Below are positions 1 to 7,106 of a stretch of 64,000 bases of DNA, one piece after another. The DNA lies in NCBI GenBank assembly GCA_002441005.1, contig DJWO01000011.1, forward strand, positions 15,483-79,482, written 5' to 3'. Numbering within the stretch: position 1 is the stretch's first letter; every line of letters starts with the position of its first letter. The stretch comes from Candidatus Aminicenantes bacterium UBA6228 (GTDB taxonomy: Bacteria; Acidobacteriota; Aminicenantia; Aminicenantales; Saccharicenantaceae). Position numbers and translations under genes: made by a program. The notes beneath the pieces were generated by a model, which made no database searches, was not told where the DNA came from, and saw nothing but the letters and a program-made list of their open reading frames with translations.

Positions 1-462
1 ATACGTATAAAGCCTGATTATGCAGAGGCACACTGCAATTTAGGGGCAGCTTATGGGAATCTTGGGCGCTCGAGCGAGGAAATAGAATCTTATAAACAGG
101 CAATACGTATAAAACCTGATTATGCAGAGGCGCACTTCAATTTAGGGATAGCTTATGGGAATCTTGGGCGCCACAGCGAGGAAATAGAATCTTATAAACA
201 GGCAATACGTATAAAGCCTGATTATGCAGAGGCGCACTTCAATTTAGGGATAGCTTATGGGAATCTTGGGCGCCACAGCGAGGCAATAGAATCTCTTAAG
301 CAGGCAATACGTATAAAACCTGATTTGGCAGAGGCACACTGCAATTTAGGGGTAGCTTATTGGAGTCTTGGGCGCTATAGTGAGGCAATAGAATCTTATA
401 AACAGGCAATACGTATAAAGCCTGATTATGCAGAGGCACACTACTTTTTAGGGTTAGCTTAT
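1..462 (+). repeat. 102-bp tandem repeat array inside the TPR gene
   Basis: The word ATACGTATAAA recurs at 1, 103, 205, 307 and 409, exactly 102 bp apart, and the bases between copies differ at only a few positions. The period equals 34 codons, one TPR. Units can be gained or lost in frame. The array continues beyond the left edge. Confidence 0.95.
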
Positions 463-564
463 ATCATTACCAGGGACAAAGGTTCTGCTCTAGATGAATA
501 CAAAATTCTCAAGGAAATTAATAAAGAACTGGCTAATAAACTTTTTAATTTGATTTACCAATAA
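1..564 (+). CDS. TPR repeat protein, 5' end outside window
   Basis: The reading frame is open from base 1 to the TAA at 562-564, so the gene begins upstream of the window; the first in-window Met (325) is internal to a repeat. The 187 visible residues are tetratricopeptide repeats of 34 residues with the consensus A-I-R-I-K-P-D-Y-A-E-A-H-x-N-L-G. Four full units plus a divergent last one are seen, followed by a short helical cap. TPRs form a superhelical scaffold for protein binding; the partner cannot be inferred. The units are almost identical at DNA level, unlike the divergent TPRs of the 39529 gene, which indicates recent unit duplication. An N-terminal catalytic domain (for example a glycosyltransferase or caspase-like domain) could lie outside the window. 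Confidence 0.9.
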   Translation: MRIKPDYAEAHCNLGAAYGNLGRSSEEIESYKQAIRIKPDYAEAHFNLGIAYGNLGRHSEEIESYKQAIRIKPDYAEAHFNLGIAYGNLGRHSEAIESLKQAIRIKPDLAEAHCNLGVAYWSLGRYSEAIESYKQAIRIKPDYAEAHYFLGLAYIITRDKGSALDEYKILKEINKELANKLFNLIYQ

Positions 565-645
565 GATTAGAAGAGAAAATAAGGGCAGAGCTGGGCAACC
601 GCCGCGCTTTTACTGTTTATCTACCGCTAATAGAGGATTTGACCG

Positions 646-1707
646 TTATTTCAACTTGTCGTGCACACCACCGAAGACAGGCTTTTTCTCCGGTAAATAT
701 TTCTTGGGGAATTTGACCAGAATGGTGTAGTTGGGGTCAACTAACTGCGACACTTCAGCCTTCATCACCTGGGAGACCAGCTGGTAAGAGTCCATCATGT
801 CCAGGCCAAAATCCTCAGCTATCCATAGAACCATATCTTTGGTGGCAATGCGAAAAGCATCTTCCAGCGGGCGATACATACCGAGAGTCATCAGGTATTC
901 ATCGTTTTCAATTCTAGGCCAGCTGATCTTTCTGCCTTTGATGAGGTCAACTTTGAGCTCGACATTAACGGCTGCTTCCACACCATAGCCAATAATTTCA
1001 CCATCTCCCTGAACCAGATGCGCATCTCCAAAAAACAGGTAGGCGCCAGGAACGTTGACCGGCAAATAAATGGTATTACCGGCTCGGACTTCCGGACAAT
1101 CCATATTGCCGCCATAGGCTTCCGGAGTAACACTCCAGCGGTGTTCAAATTTAGCCGGTGCTACACCGAGGCAGCCGATCATGGGCTTCATCGGAATGTC
1201 CATAACGGTATTTCCTTTTAGAGATTTATATCTGACTGTGCCCTTGTCTTTATCAACTTCATACCACCAGACAAGTTCAGGCAGGGGAGACTCCAGGATG
1301 GCGGTATACTCTGTGCCGGTAATAGCTCCAAAGCCTGGTCCATAACTGCTGATGGCATAGGTGCGGGCTGGCTCAATTTTCCTGATATGTACGGCCAGGA
1401 TATCGCCCCTCTCTGCCCCCTGGATGTAAAATGGACCGGTTAAGGGATTATCTTTCCAGAGTTCCATGACTTCCGACGGCTTATCAGTGGGCTTTTTGAC
1501 TTTACCGTCATAGCAATCCTCGGTCGAAGAAATTATGACCGTGCCGGGCTTTATCTTCATGACGGGCTTATGTGGTCCATAGGTGTATTTAAGGTCGCCC
1601 GGTTTAGGGAAATATTTAACAACATCTTCTGCCAGCCCGAGACACGTAAAGCTAAGAACAAAAACAAGCACAAAAGAAACCACGAGCATTCTTTTGAGTT
1701 TAAACAT
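646..1707 (-). CDS. Secreted acetamidase/formamidase family protein
   Basis: A 353-aa protein of the FmdA/AmdA (acetamidase/formamidase) family, whose characterised members hydrolyse formamide or acetamide to ammonia and the acid. Family signatures are visible: GGNMDC in the middle and GDAHLVQGDGE after it, followed by the conserved E-rich strand. Residues 1-26 form a classical signal peptide (KLKR, hydrophobic core, cleavage near LGLA-ED), so this member should be periplasmic or external, whereas well-known family members are cytoplasmic. The ATG has an AGGAGA element 7-8 bases upstream. It stands alone on the minus strand; no urea or amide transporter is adjacent. The substrate is not predictable from sequence. 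Confidence 0.9.
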   Translation of the reverse strand: MFKLKRMLVVSFVLVFVLSFTCLGLAEDVVKYFPKPGDLKYTYGPHKPVMKIKPGTVIISSTEDCYDGKVKKPTDKPSEVMELWKDNPLTGPFYIQGAERGDILAVHIRKIEPARTYAISSYGPGFGAITGTEYTAILESPLPELVWWYEVDKDKGTVRYKSLKGNTVMDIPMKPMIGCLGVAPAKFEHRWSVTPEAYGGNMDCPEVRAGNTIYLPVNVPGAYLFFGDAHLVQGDGEIIGYGVEAAVNVELKVDLIKGRKISWPRIENDEYLMTLGMYRPLEDAFRIATKDMVLWIAEDFGLDMMDSYQLVSQVMKAEVSQLVDPNYTILVKFPKKYLPEKKPVFGGVHDKLK

Positions 1708-2044
1708 CGCCTTCTCCTTTGCTCTTTATTCTTTTTGACCTGTTCTGTAAAAAATAAAAGACAACTGGGCTGCTAAAAATAGAAGACAAAATCAGAAACC
1801 ACTCCGAAAATATTATATTATCTTTCTCCAGGCTATGGTTAGAAACTTTTATATAAAGTAGCAATAAACGAAAATTCTGCTTTTCCAGCCAGATCACTTG
1901 TAGCCATGCCACTTATGGTTTAGAATCCCCGAATATGATCTTTAATCTGACCTGCACTATCGCTTAGACTGGCATCTGGCTCTATTTGTCTTGAATTTGT
2001 CTTTGGTTTAGCCCTTAAAACCAAGCTGGAATTATAAGTTAAAC
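1708..2044. other. Intergenic region, no gene supported
   Basis: AT-rich gap between two minus-strand genes. Small open frames exist but lack coding character. A weak stem (TTGGTTT pairing with AAACCAA, about 2006-2029) lies downstream of the aldo/keto reductase but has no T-run, so I do not call it a terminator. Confidence 0.5.
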
Positions 2045-3076
2045 CTATAACTTCGCCTGCAGGTTTTCGCGGTCGAGCCTGGTTACATCGAGCATCCACT
2101 TCGGATAGACGCGGGGCGGCTCGGAGACGCTGTCGAGCGCTTTTATTTCTTCCTCTGTAAGTTCCCATTCAACTGTTTTGAGATTATCGACAACCTGTTC
2201 TGGCTTGGTAGCACCAATAAGAACTGAACTGACCGCCGGTTTCCGCAACAGGTAGTTAAGCGAAACCTGGGCAGCGCTGACTCCGCGTTCTTTAGCAATG
2301 CGCTTCACTTCATCCAGAATGCGGTAGGCCCGGTCTTCATCGAATTGCAGGAAATTCTGTTCTTCTTTGCTGCGCCGGGCATCCTGAGGGCCGCGACTGC
2401 CTCGTGGATATTTGCCGGTCAGAAAACCGCCGGACAGTGGTGACCACGGGGTTAATCCCAATCCCTGATCCTCGCACAGCGGGACGAGCTCAATCTCCAC
2501 ATCGCGGGCTATAAGTGAATAATAAGCCTGGAGCGAAACAAACTTCTCAAAGTCATGCTTTTCAGAAATGGCCAGGGCCTTCATCAGCTGCCAGGCAAAA
2601 AAGTTGGAACAGCCCAGGTAACGCACTTTGCCCTGATGAACCAGGTCATTTAAGGTGGAAAGCGTCTCTTCGAGCGGCGTTCTGAAATCAAAGCTGTGAA
2701 CGATATAGAGGTCAATCCAGTCTGTCCCCAGGCGCCTCAGGCTGTTTTCAAAGCTCTGAATGATATGCCGCCGGCTCAAGCCAGCATCGTTGACCTCAGG
2801 GCTCATGCGACCGCGAACTTTGGTGGCCAGAACCACCTGTGAACGCTTGCCTTTAAGAGCTTTGCCCAGAATTTCTTCGGACTGCCCGTAAGAATAAACA
2901 TCGGCCGTATCGAAGAAGTTGATGCCGCCTTCAAAAGCAATGTCCACCACGCGCTGAGCAGCATTCTGCTCGAGAGCACCGACGCTCTTCCATGAACCCT
3001 GTGAACCAAAGCTCATGGCGCCAAAACATAACTCTGAAACGATAAGACCCGATTTCCCTAAATAACGATATTTCAT
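2045..3076 (-). CDS. Aldo/keto reductase
   Basis: A 343-aa NADPH-dependent aldo/keto reductase of the (beta/alpha)8-barrel superfamily. The catalytic tetrad is readable: Asp in FFDTADVY, Tyr in the same segment (VYSYGQSEE), Lys in LATKVRG and His in YIVHSFD. The C-terminal cofactor-binding segment IGATKPEQVVDNL is intact. Members of this subgroup (YajO/YhdN/Tas-like) reduce varied carbonyls; the substrate is unknown. A longer frame opens with TTG at 3082, only 2 bases from the AGGAGG element (3085-3090), whereas the ATG at 3076 sits 8 bases from it, so the ATG is chosen. Confidence 0.95.
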   Translation of the reverse strand: MKYRYLGKSGLIVSELCFGAMSFGSQGSWKSVGALEQNAAQRVVDIAFEGGINFFDTADVYSYGQSEEILGKALKGKRSQVVLATKVRGRMSPEVNDAGLSRRHIIQSFENSLRRLGTDWIDLYIVHSFDFRTPLEETLSTLNDLVHQGKVRYLGCSNFFAWQLMKALAISEKHDFEKFVSLQAYYSLIARDVEIELVPLCEDQGLGLTPWSPLSGGFLTGKYPRGSRGPQDARRSKEEQNFLQFDEDRAYRILDEVKRIAKERGVSAAQVSLNYLLRKPAVSSVLIGATKPEQVVDNLKTVEWELTEEEIKALDSVSEPPRVYPKWMLDVTRLDRENLQAKL

Positions 3077-3253
3077 ATACAAAACCTCCTTTGTTTAATG
3101 TTCATTTTTATATCAGGTCAGAAGCCTTAACGGTGAATGCTTTATTTTTATACGCTTCTGGTAACAGCCGCCTGAAGCCATTGACAAACATTCTTACCCC
3201 CCAGGGCCGGAGGCCGCTGTCAATCAAAAAACCACCTGGTTAAATTCCTTTAC

Positions 3254-3262
3254 ATTATACCA
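3254..3262 (-). promoter_or_regulatory. Extended -10 promoter for the aldo/keto reductase
   Basis: Minus strand reads TGGTATAAT, a perfect -10 hexamer with the TG extension. The matching -35 is poor, as usual for extended -10 promoters. It would give a leader of about 170 nt. Confidence 0.5.
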
Positions 3263-3307
3263 GAAGTGAAAAGTTAGGATAGAGCGTGGGGGACAATTGC
3301 TTCGGTT

Positions 3308-3640
3308 TTAGATGGCCAGCCGGTAATCGCATAAGGCAACATAATAAAAAAGATACATATTTTCCTGGTTTCCTTTGGTTAGAAGTCCTAGAAACTCTTC
3401 CCTGGCTTTTTTCAACCAATCAGGGTCCCAATTATCAACTCCTTTTTTCATGAAATTCTTGGCCTGTTTGATCTTCTCTATTTCGGCAGGTTGAAATTGG
3501 TAGGCCGGAGTGTCTTCACCGGTTTTTGCCTGGTATGAATTTTTTCCAGACGCCTGAATAGAAATAAAGAAAACAGGTATAATGAGCCAAAGAATTTTTA
3601 GAGAAGGCAATTTTTCAAAGAAAGATTTTTTTATTTTCAA
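3308..3640 (-). pseudogene. Short secreted protein, probably C-terminally truncated
   Basis: A 110-aa frame starting at TTG (3640) with a strong AAGGAGA 6 bases upstream, directly after the winged-helix gene (17-base gap), so it belongs to the same transcript. Residues 1-32 resemble a signal peptide or membrane anchor; the rest is helical, ending YYVALCDYRLAI. That ending looks like the first helix pair of a tetratricopeptide-like domain which normally continues, and the sequence beyond the stop shows no coding continuation in other frames. I therefore suspect a 3' truncation. It may still be a functional small protein; function unknown. Confidence 0.55.
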
Positions 3641-3657
3641 TGTATTCTCCTTTTGTT

Positions 3658-3960
3658 CTAAGGAAGGCTGCGAATGAGTTTTTCCAGGTCATCGAGATAT
3701 TCTCTAAAGGCCTGGCGGCCTTTTTCAGTAATCTGGCATAGAGTACGAGGCTTCTTTTTGACGAATTGTTTCTTGATTTTGATATATTTTTGGTTTTCCA
3801 GGAGGCTCAAATGAGAGCTTAGATTCCCGTCTGTCAGGTTCAACTTTTCCTTTAGATAATTGAACTCTGCTTCTTCTGAGGTCATCAGGATTGACATAAT
3901 ACCCAACCGGGCTTTCTGATGAAAGGCCTTATTGAGCCTGACTGTTAGATGTTCTTCCAT
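3658..3960 (-). CDS. Winged-helix transcriptional regulator
   Basis: A 100-aa MarR/PadR-like winged-helix protein of the short type (HTH_27-like): N-terminal helix RLNKAFHQKARLGIMSILM, helix-turn-helix FNYLKEKLNLTDGNLSSHL, then the wing KKPRTLCQITEKGRQAF. An upstream-extended frame exists to 4032, but the ATG at 3960 (MEEHLTVRL) matches the usual beginning of the family, so I use it. It overlaps the 3' end of the six-TM gene by 16 bases, which implies translational coupling. Likely role: repression of its own operon, with the membrane protein as a co-regulated or sensing partner (inference). Confidence 0.85.
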   Translation of the reverse strand: MEEHLTVRLNKAFHQKARLGIMSILMTSEEAEFNYLKEKLNLTDGNLSSHLSLLENQKYIKIKKQFVKKKPRTLCQITEKGRQAFREYLDDLEKLIRSLP

Positions 3961-4553
3961 TGTCTGTTGACAACCAAGCCTGTTAAGATTAAGCCTAGAC
4001 CGAAGATTGCTCCGAGGATGATATCGCTCCATTGGACAAAGAAGACGGCACAGAGGATTGAACTAGCATATCCTGCAATTCCCATGTAGAGAATTTCCTT
4101 GAAGAACGTCAGTCCTAACATGATGTAGCCTGTAGAGACAATAAGCAGCATGACGATGGAAATATAGCGAGGAGAAAGAGAAGAAATCGAGGCGATAAAG
4201 GTGGCCAGCGTGAATCCCAGAAGAAAAAGCGGAATCCAGAAACTCGCGAAATATCTGAAAGAAGAATTTTGAGGCTTTATCGGTTCAGTTTTCAGATGTC
4301 TTCTGTATACCAGATAAGTGCCGAATCCGGCAATGATGGTCAGGACGAACCACCAAAGGCCGACCAGGGTCCCATGGGGAATAACATAGGCAATAAGCAG
4401 TCTTTCTCCAGCTACTCCTACCAAACAGAATATCCCCCAAATAATGGATATCCATCCCAATCCATAATGGCTGAGATGCTTTTTTTTCTGGAAGACCATT
4501 TCTTTAATGAGCTCGATATTTTCCAGAGCCTCTTTTCTTTCGTCCTGTTCCAT
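3945..4553 (-). CDS. Six-TM membrane protein paired with a winged-helix regulator
   Basis: A 202-aa integral membrane protein with about six hydrophobic segments (starting near WISIIWGIFCLVGVAG and ending GAIFGLGLILTGLVV) and a charged N-terminal helix (EQDERKEALENIELIKEMV). I do not recognise a catalytic family. The start is the ATG at 4553, preceded by AAGGAGG with 5-base spacing; the longer frame opens at a TTG without a ribosome site. It is the first gene of a compact unit with the winged-helix regulator and the 3308-3640 frame. Gene pairs of this kind are common in Acidobacteria-like genomes, but the function is unknown. Confidence 0.85.
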   Translation of the reverse strand: MEQDERKEALENIELIKEMVFQKKKHLSHYGLGWISIIWGIFCLVGVAGERLLIAYVIPHGTLVGLWWFVLTIIAGFGTYLVYRRHLKTEPIKPQNSSFRYFASFWIPLFLLGFTLATFIASISSLSPRYISIVMLLIVSTGYIMLGLTFFKEILYMGIAGYASSILCAVFFVQWSDIILGAIFGLGLILTGLVVNRQWKNI

Positions 4554-4805
4554 CTTTACCTCCTTATCTCTAAATATCAAAGCACTTTTAAAAACAAAGT
4601 AAATATAAGACTTTTTTTCTCGTTTGTCAAGTTTTTCTAAGGGGAATAGAAGTTGAACTTACGGCCTCGACCCGGGCCGGTCAGGATGCTAAACTGACTC
4701 CCTCTGGGTTGCCGTTAAGAAAGTAAGTAGAACAAAAATAATGACCGGGACAAAATCAACGCAATTCGAGATAAAAATACGCGGGATCGAGCTCCCTAAA
4801 GGAAA

Positions 4806-6779
4806 TTATTTCTGAAAGATTCTTATCAGAACGACCCCATGGGGGGCAACTTCGGCTTCAAAATGTCCGTCAAAAGTTCCGAGGTCTTTTTGCCGCCACA
4901 AATCCCGCACCCGCAGCGACCCGATGCTGAAACCCAGCGCCTGAAAATCAACCCGGACTGTTTTGTGATCATAAGCATCGAGATTGAACAGACCGACAGC
5001 TTTCGAGCCATCCTCCATCTCCTTGGCCCAGATCTCCCATCCATCGCCTTCGACGATTCTATCTGCCTGTCGGCCAAGTGGGTCCTGGTTGACCTCCAGA
5101 ACTTCAACATTGGTCAGAAGGCCCATGGTAAAATCATCTATCTGCTCGATGGGACAGCCAATCAGTAACGGTGCGGCCAGCAGGCACCACAGGCTGATGT
5201 GAGTATATTGCTCATCGGGGGTTAACCGTGCCGGGTGGAGTTCTGGTCCCCAGCCGACATTGCCAACGACCAGCATATCCGGGTCATTCCAGTTACCGGG
5301 TCCGGCATAGCGAGCGAGCCCAGCTTGACCAAATCCTATCCGCGACATGCTGCTCCAGGTGTCGGTGATATCGCCAGTTGTCCGCCATAGATTGCCGCCG
5401 ACGCTTTCGCCCCATTCCCAGGGATTGTTTCGGCCCCAGTTGCAGATGCTGAAAACTATATCCCGAGGAGCTCTTTTTATCGCATCGCCAAATAATTTAT
5501 AGGCGACTTTTGGATCCTTGCCTTCACAATAACACCAGTCAATCTTGACGTAATCATATCCCCATTGGGCATAGGTCATAATATCCTGTTCCTCGTAGCC
5601 TTCGCTGCCAGCATAACCAGCACAGGTTTTCGGCCCGCAGTCAGTGTAAAGACCAATTTTCAGGCCGAGGCTATGGACATAATCAGCCAGAGCTTTCATG
5701 TTGGGGAATTTTTCGTTGGAGCGAATTTCGCCCGTCCTGGGGTCGCGCTCGCCGTGCCAGCAATCATCAATATTTATGTAGGTCCAGCCATAATTAATCA
5801 GGCCTTTTTCCACCATAGCTCTGGCGCTCTGGCGAACATTTTCATCGGTCACCGAGCATCCCCAGCAATTCCAGCTATTCCAGCCCATCGGGGGAGTCAG
5901 GCAGATTTTATCGCCGACCTCAATGCGCAGGGTTCGCTCAGCTGTGCCCAGGCTGTTTTTGGCAGTGAGTTTGACATTGTAGGTGCCGGCCTTGTCTATC
6001 ACGCCGGTAATGTGGCCGGTTGAGGTATCGAGTTTGAGTCCGGCTGGAAGGCCTTCGGCAGCGAAAGTCATCGGACGGGAGCCAGTGGCTGGAATGGTAA
6101 ACATAAAAGGTGATCCGGGGCGAACGCCGAAAACCTTAGCTCCATTGATCCTTGGTTCGGGGCCGGGGAGGGGCGTTAGGACGTAGGGCTGGCTGGCGTA
6201 GGGTTTAACAGGTTCTGGCTTGGTTCCCCGGTATTCTATCTTAGCCTCGCACCAGTCGGCGTGATCATAACCTGATCCATCGCCAGCATCAGAAACAATG
6301 ATATCCAGATAAAGGAAGCCGTCGAGGCTGACATTGACCTCTTTGGCTGGCTGACCGGCTTTCATGACACCGCTTTTCCATAAAGTCTGAGTGATGTTAT
6401 TTTTATCTCGAGCCGAAACAATAAATTCAACCGAAGCCCGTTCATTGCCCTTTATCTCGTCATCAATGCCAACCAGGGCACTGAAGCGGGTAGCTTTGCC
6501 ATCCAGTTTTATCCGGTACATACCTTCAGCGTGGGTGCCGAGTCCACGCTCATAGACTTTGCCGGTTATGGTTAGTGGATTGCCATCTACCGATTTATTG
6601 GCCTGGGTTTCCCCATAGCCAGAGATAGCATACTGAGGGCCAAGCTCATCGATCCAGACGACGTTGGCCGCCTGCCTTGAGCAGCTAAAAGTGGAAGCAA
6701 GCGATAGCAAGATAAACAGAGCAAATAGCCCCGATGATACCTTAAAACTATTGCTCGTGGCTCGATGGTGATTATTCAT
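4806..6779 (-). CDS. Secreted GH27 alpha-galactosidase with NPCBM domain
   Basis: A 657-aa exported glycosidase. Order: signal peptide 1-33 (ending STFSC, a possible but imperfect lipobox), NPCBM carbohydrate-binding domain about 40-183 (GLGTHAEG, AGDGSGYDHADW), Ig-like putative domain about 200-287 (GLPAGLKLDTSTG), GH27 barrel about 293-560 and a C-terminal beta domain. The nucleophile is Asp414 in KIDWC and the acid/base Asp470 in WRTTGDITDTW; PPMGWNSWN opens the barrel. It should release terminal alpha-galactose from oligosaccharides or plant galactans. AGGAGG lies 7 bases before the ATG. It is monocistronic, with a 16-bp inverted repeat just upstream of the ribosome site. Confidence 0.95.
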   Translation of the reverse strand: MNNHHRATSNSFKVSSGLFALFILLSLASTFSCSRQAANVVWIDELGPQYAISGYGETQANKSVDGNPLTITGKVYERGLGTHAEGMYRIKLDGKATRFSALVGIDDEIKGNERASVEFIVSARDKNNITQTLWKSGVMKAGQPAKEVNVSLDGFLYLDIIVSDAGDGSGYDHADWCEAKIEYRGTKPEPVKPYASQPYVLTPLPGPEPRINGAKVFGVRPGSPFMFTIPATGSRPMTFAAEGLPAGLKLDTSTGHITGVIDKAGTYNVKLTAKNSLGTAERTLRIEVGDKICLTPPMGWNSWNCWGCSVTDENVRQSARAMVEKGLINYGWTYINIDDCWHGERDPRTGEIRSNEKFPNMKALADYVHSLGLKIGLYTDCGPKTCAGYAGSEGYEEQDIMTYAQWGYDYVKIDWCYCEGKDPKVAYKLFGDAIKRAPRDIVFSICNWGRNNPWEWGESVGGNLWRTTGDITDTWSSMSRIGFGQAGLARYAGPGNWNDPDMLVVGNVGWGPELHPARLTPDEQYTHISLWCLLAAPLLIGCPIEQIDDFTMGLLTNVEVLEVNQDPLGRQADRIVEGDGWEIWAKEMEDGSKAVGLFNLDAYDHKTVRVDFQALGFSIGSLRVRDLWRQKDLGTFDGHFEAEVAPHGVVLIRIFQK

Positions 6780-6799
6780 GACTTTTCCTCCTTAAATGA

Positions 6800-6815
6800 G
6801 CTTATCTTGATAAGC
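6800..6815 (-). promoter_or_regulatory. Inverted repeat in the alpha-galactosidase leader
   Basis: GCTTATC-TT-GATAAGC is a perfect 7-2-7 palindrome 8 bases upstream of the Shine-Dalgarno element. Position and symmetry suit an operator for a dimeric repressor; a small RNA hairpin is the alternative. Confidence 0.4.
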
Positions 6816-7106
6816 TTCAATAAGCATAGAGAACCAAACAAATATAAAGAACAAAAAGCTCCCTCTTAAGTATTTGCTTACCTTCCTCAGCAGTCAGTAT
6901 ATCTATCATTTCAGGGATGAAATCTATCAGCAAATTACAAAATCAGGATGCATGCAAAATATTTTGGAGTTTTATTAATAAGCTTTTCTTTCCGCCGTAA
7001 TGATAACAAATATCGAAACGTGAAATAAAGAAAAATTAAAACTGGCCGTCCAACAGCCAGCCCCGCCTCAAGCCACTATCCCAATTCAAGACAGCTTTGC
7101 CTTACC
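6816..7106. other. Intergenic region, nothing further recognised
   Basis: AT-rich spacer between the alpha-galactosidase leader and the end of hsdR, both on the minus strand. I see no gene, tRNA or convincing terminator. Confidence 0.4.

Noticed and set aside
1..462. CRISPR array (regularly spaced repeats)
   Set aside because: The period is 102 bp, the whole unit is conserved and in frame as TPRs; there are no unique spacers.
1700..1912. 70-aa minus-strand frame before the acetamidase gene
   Set aside because: AT-rich composition, overlaps the ribosome site of the real gene, no recognisable protein.
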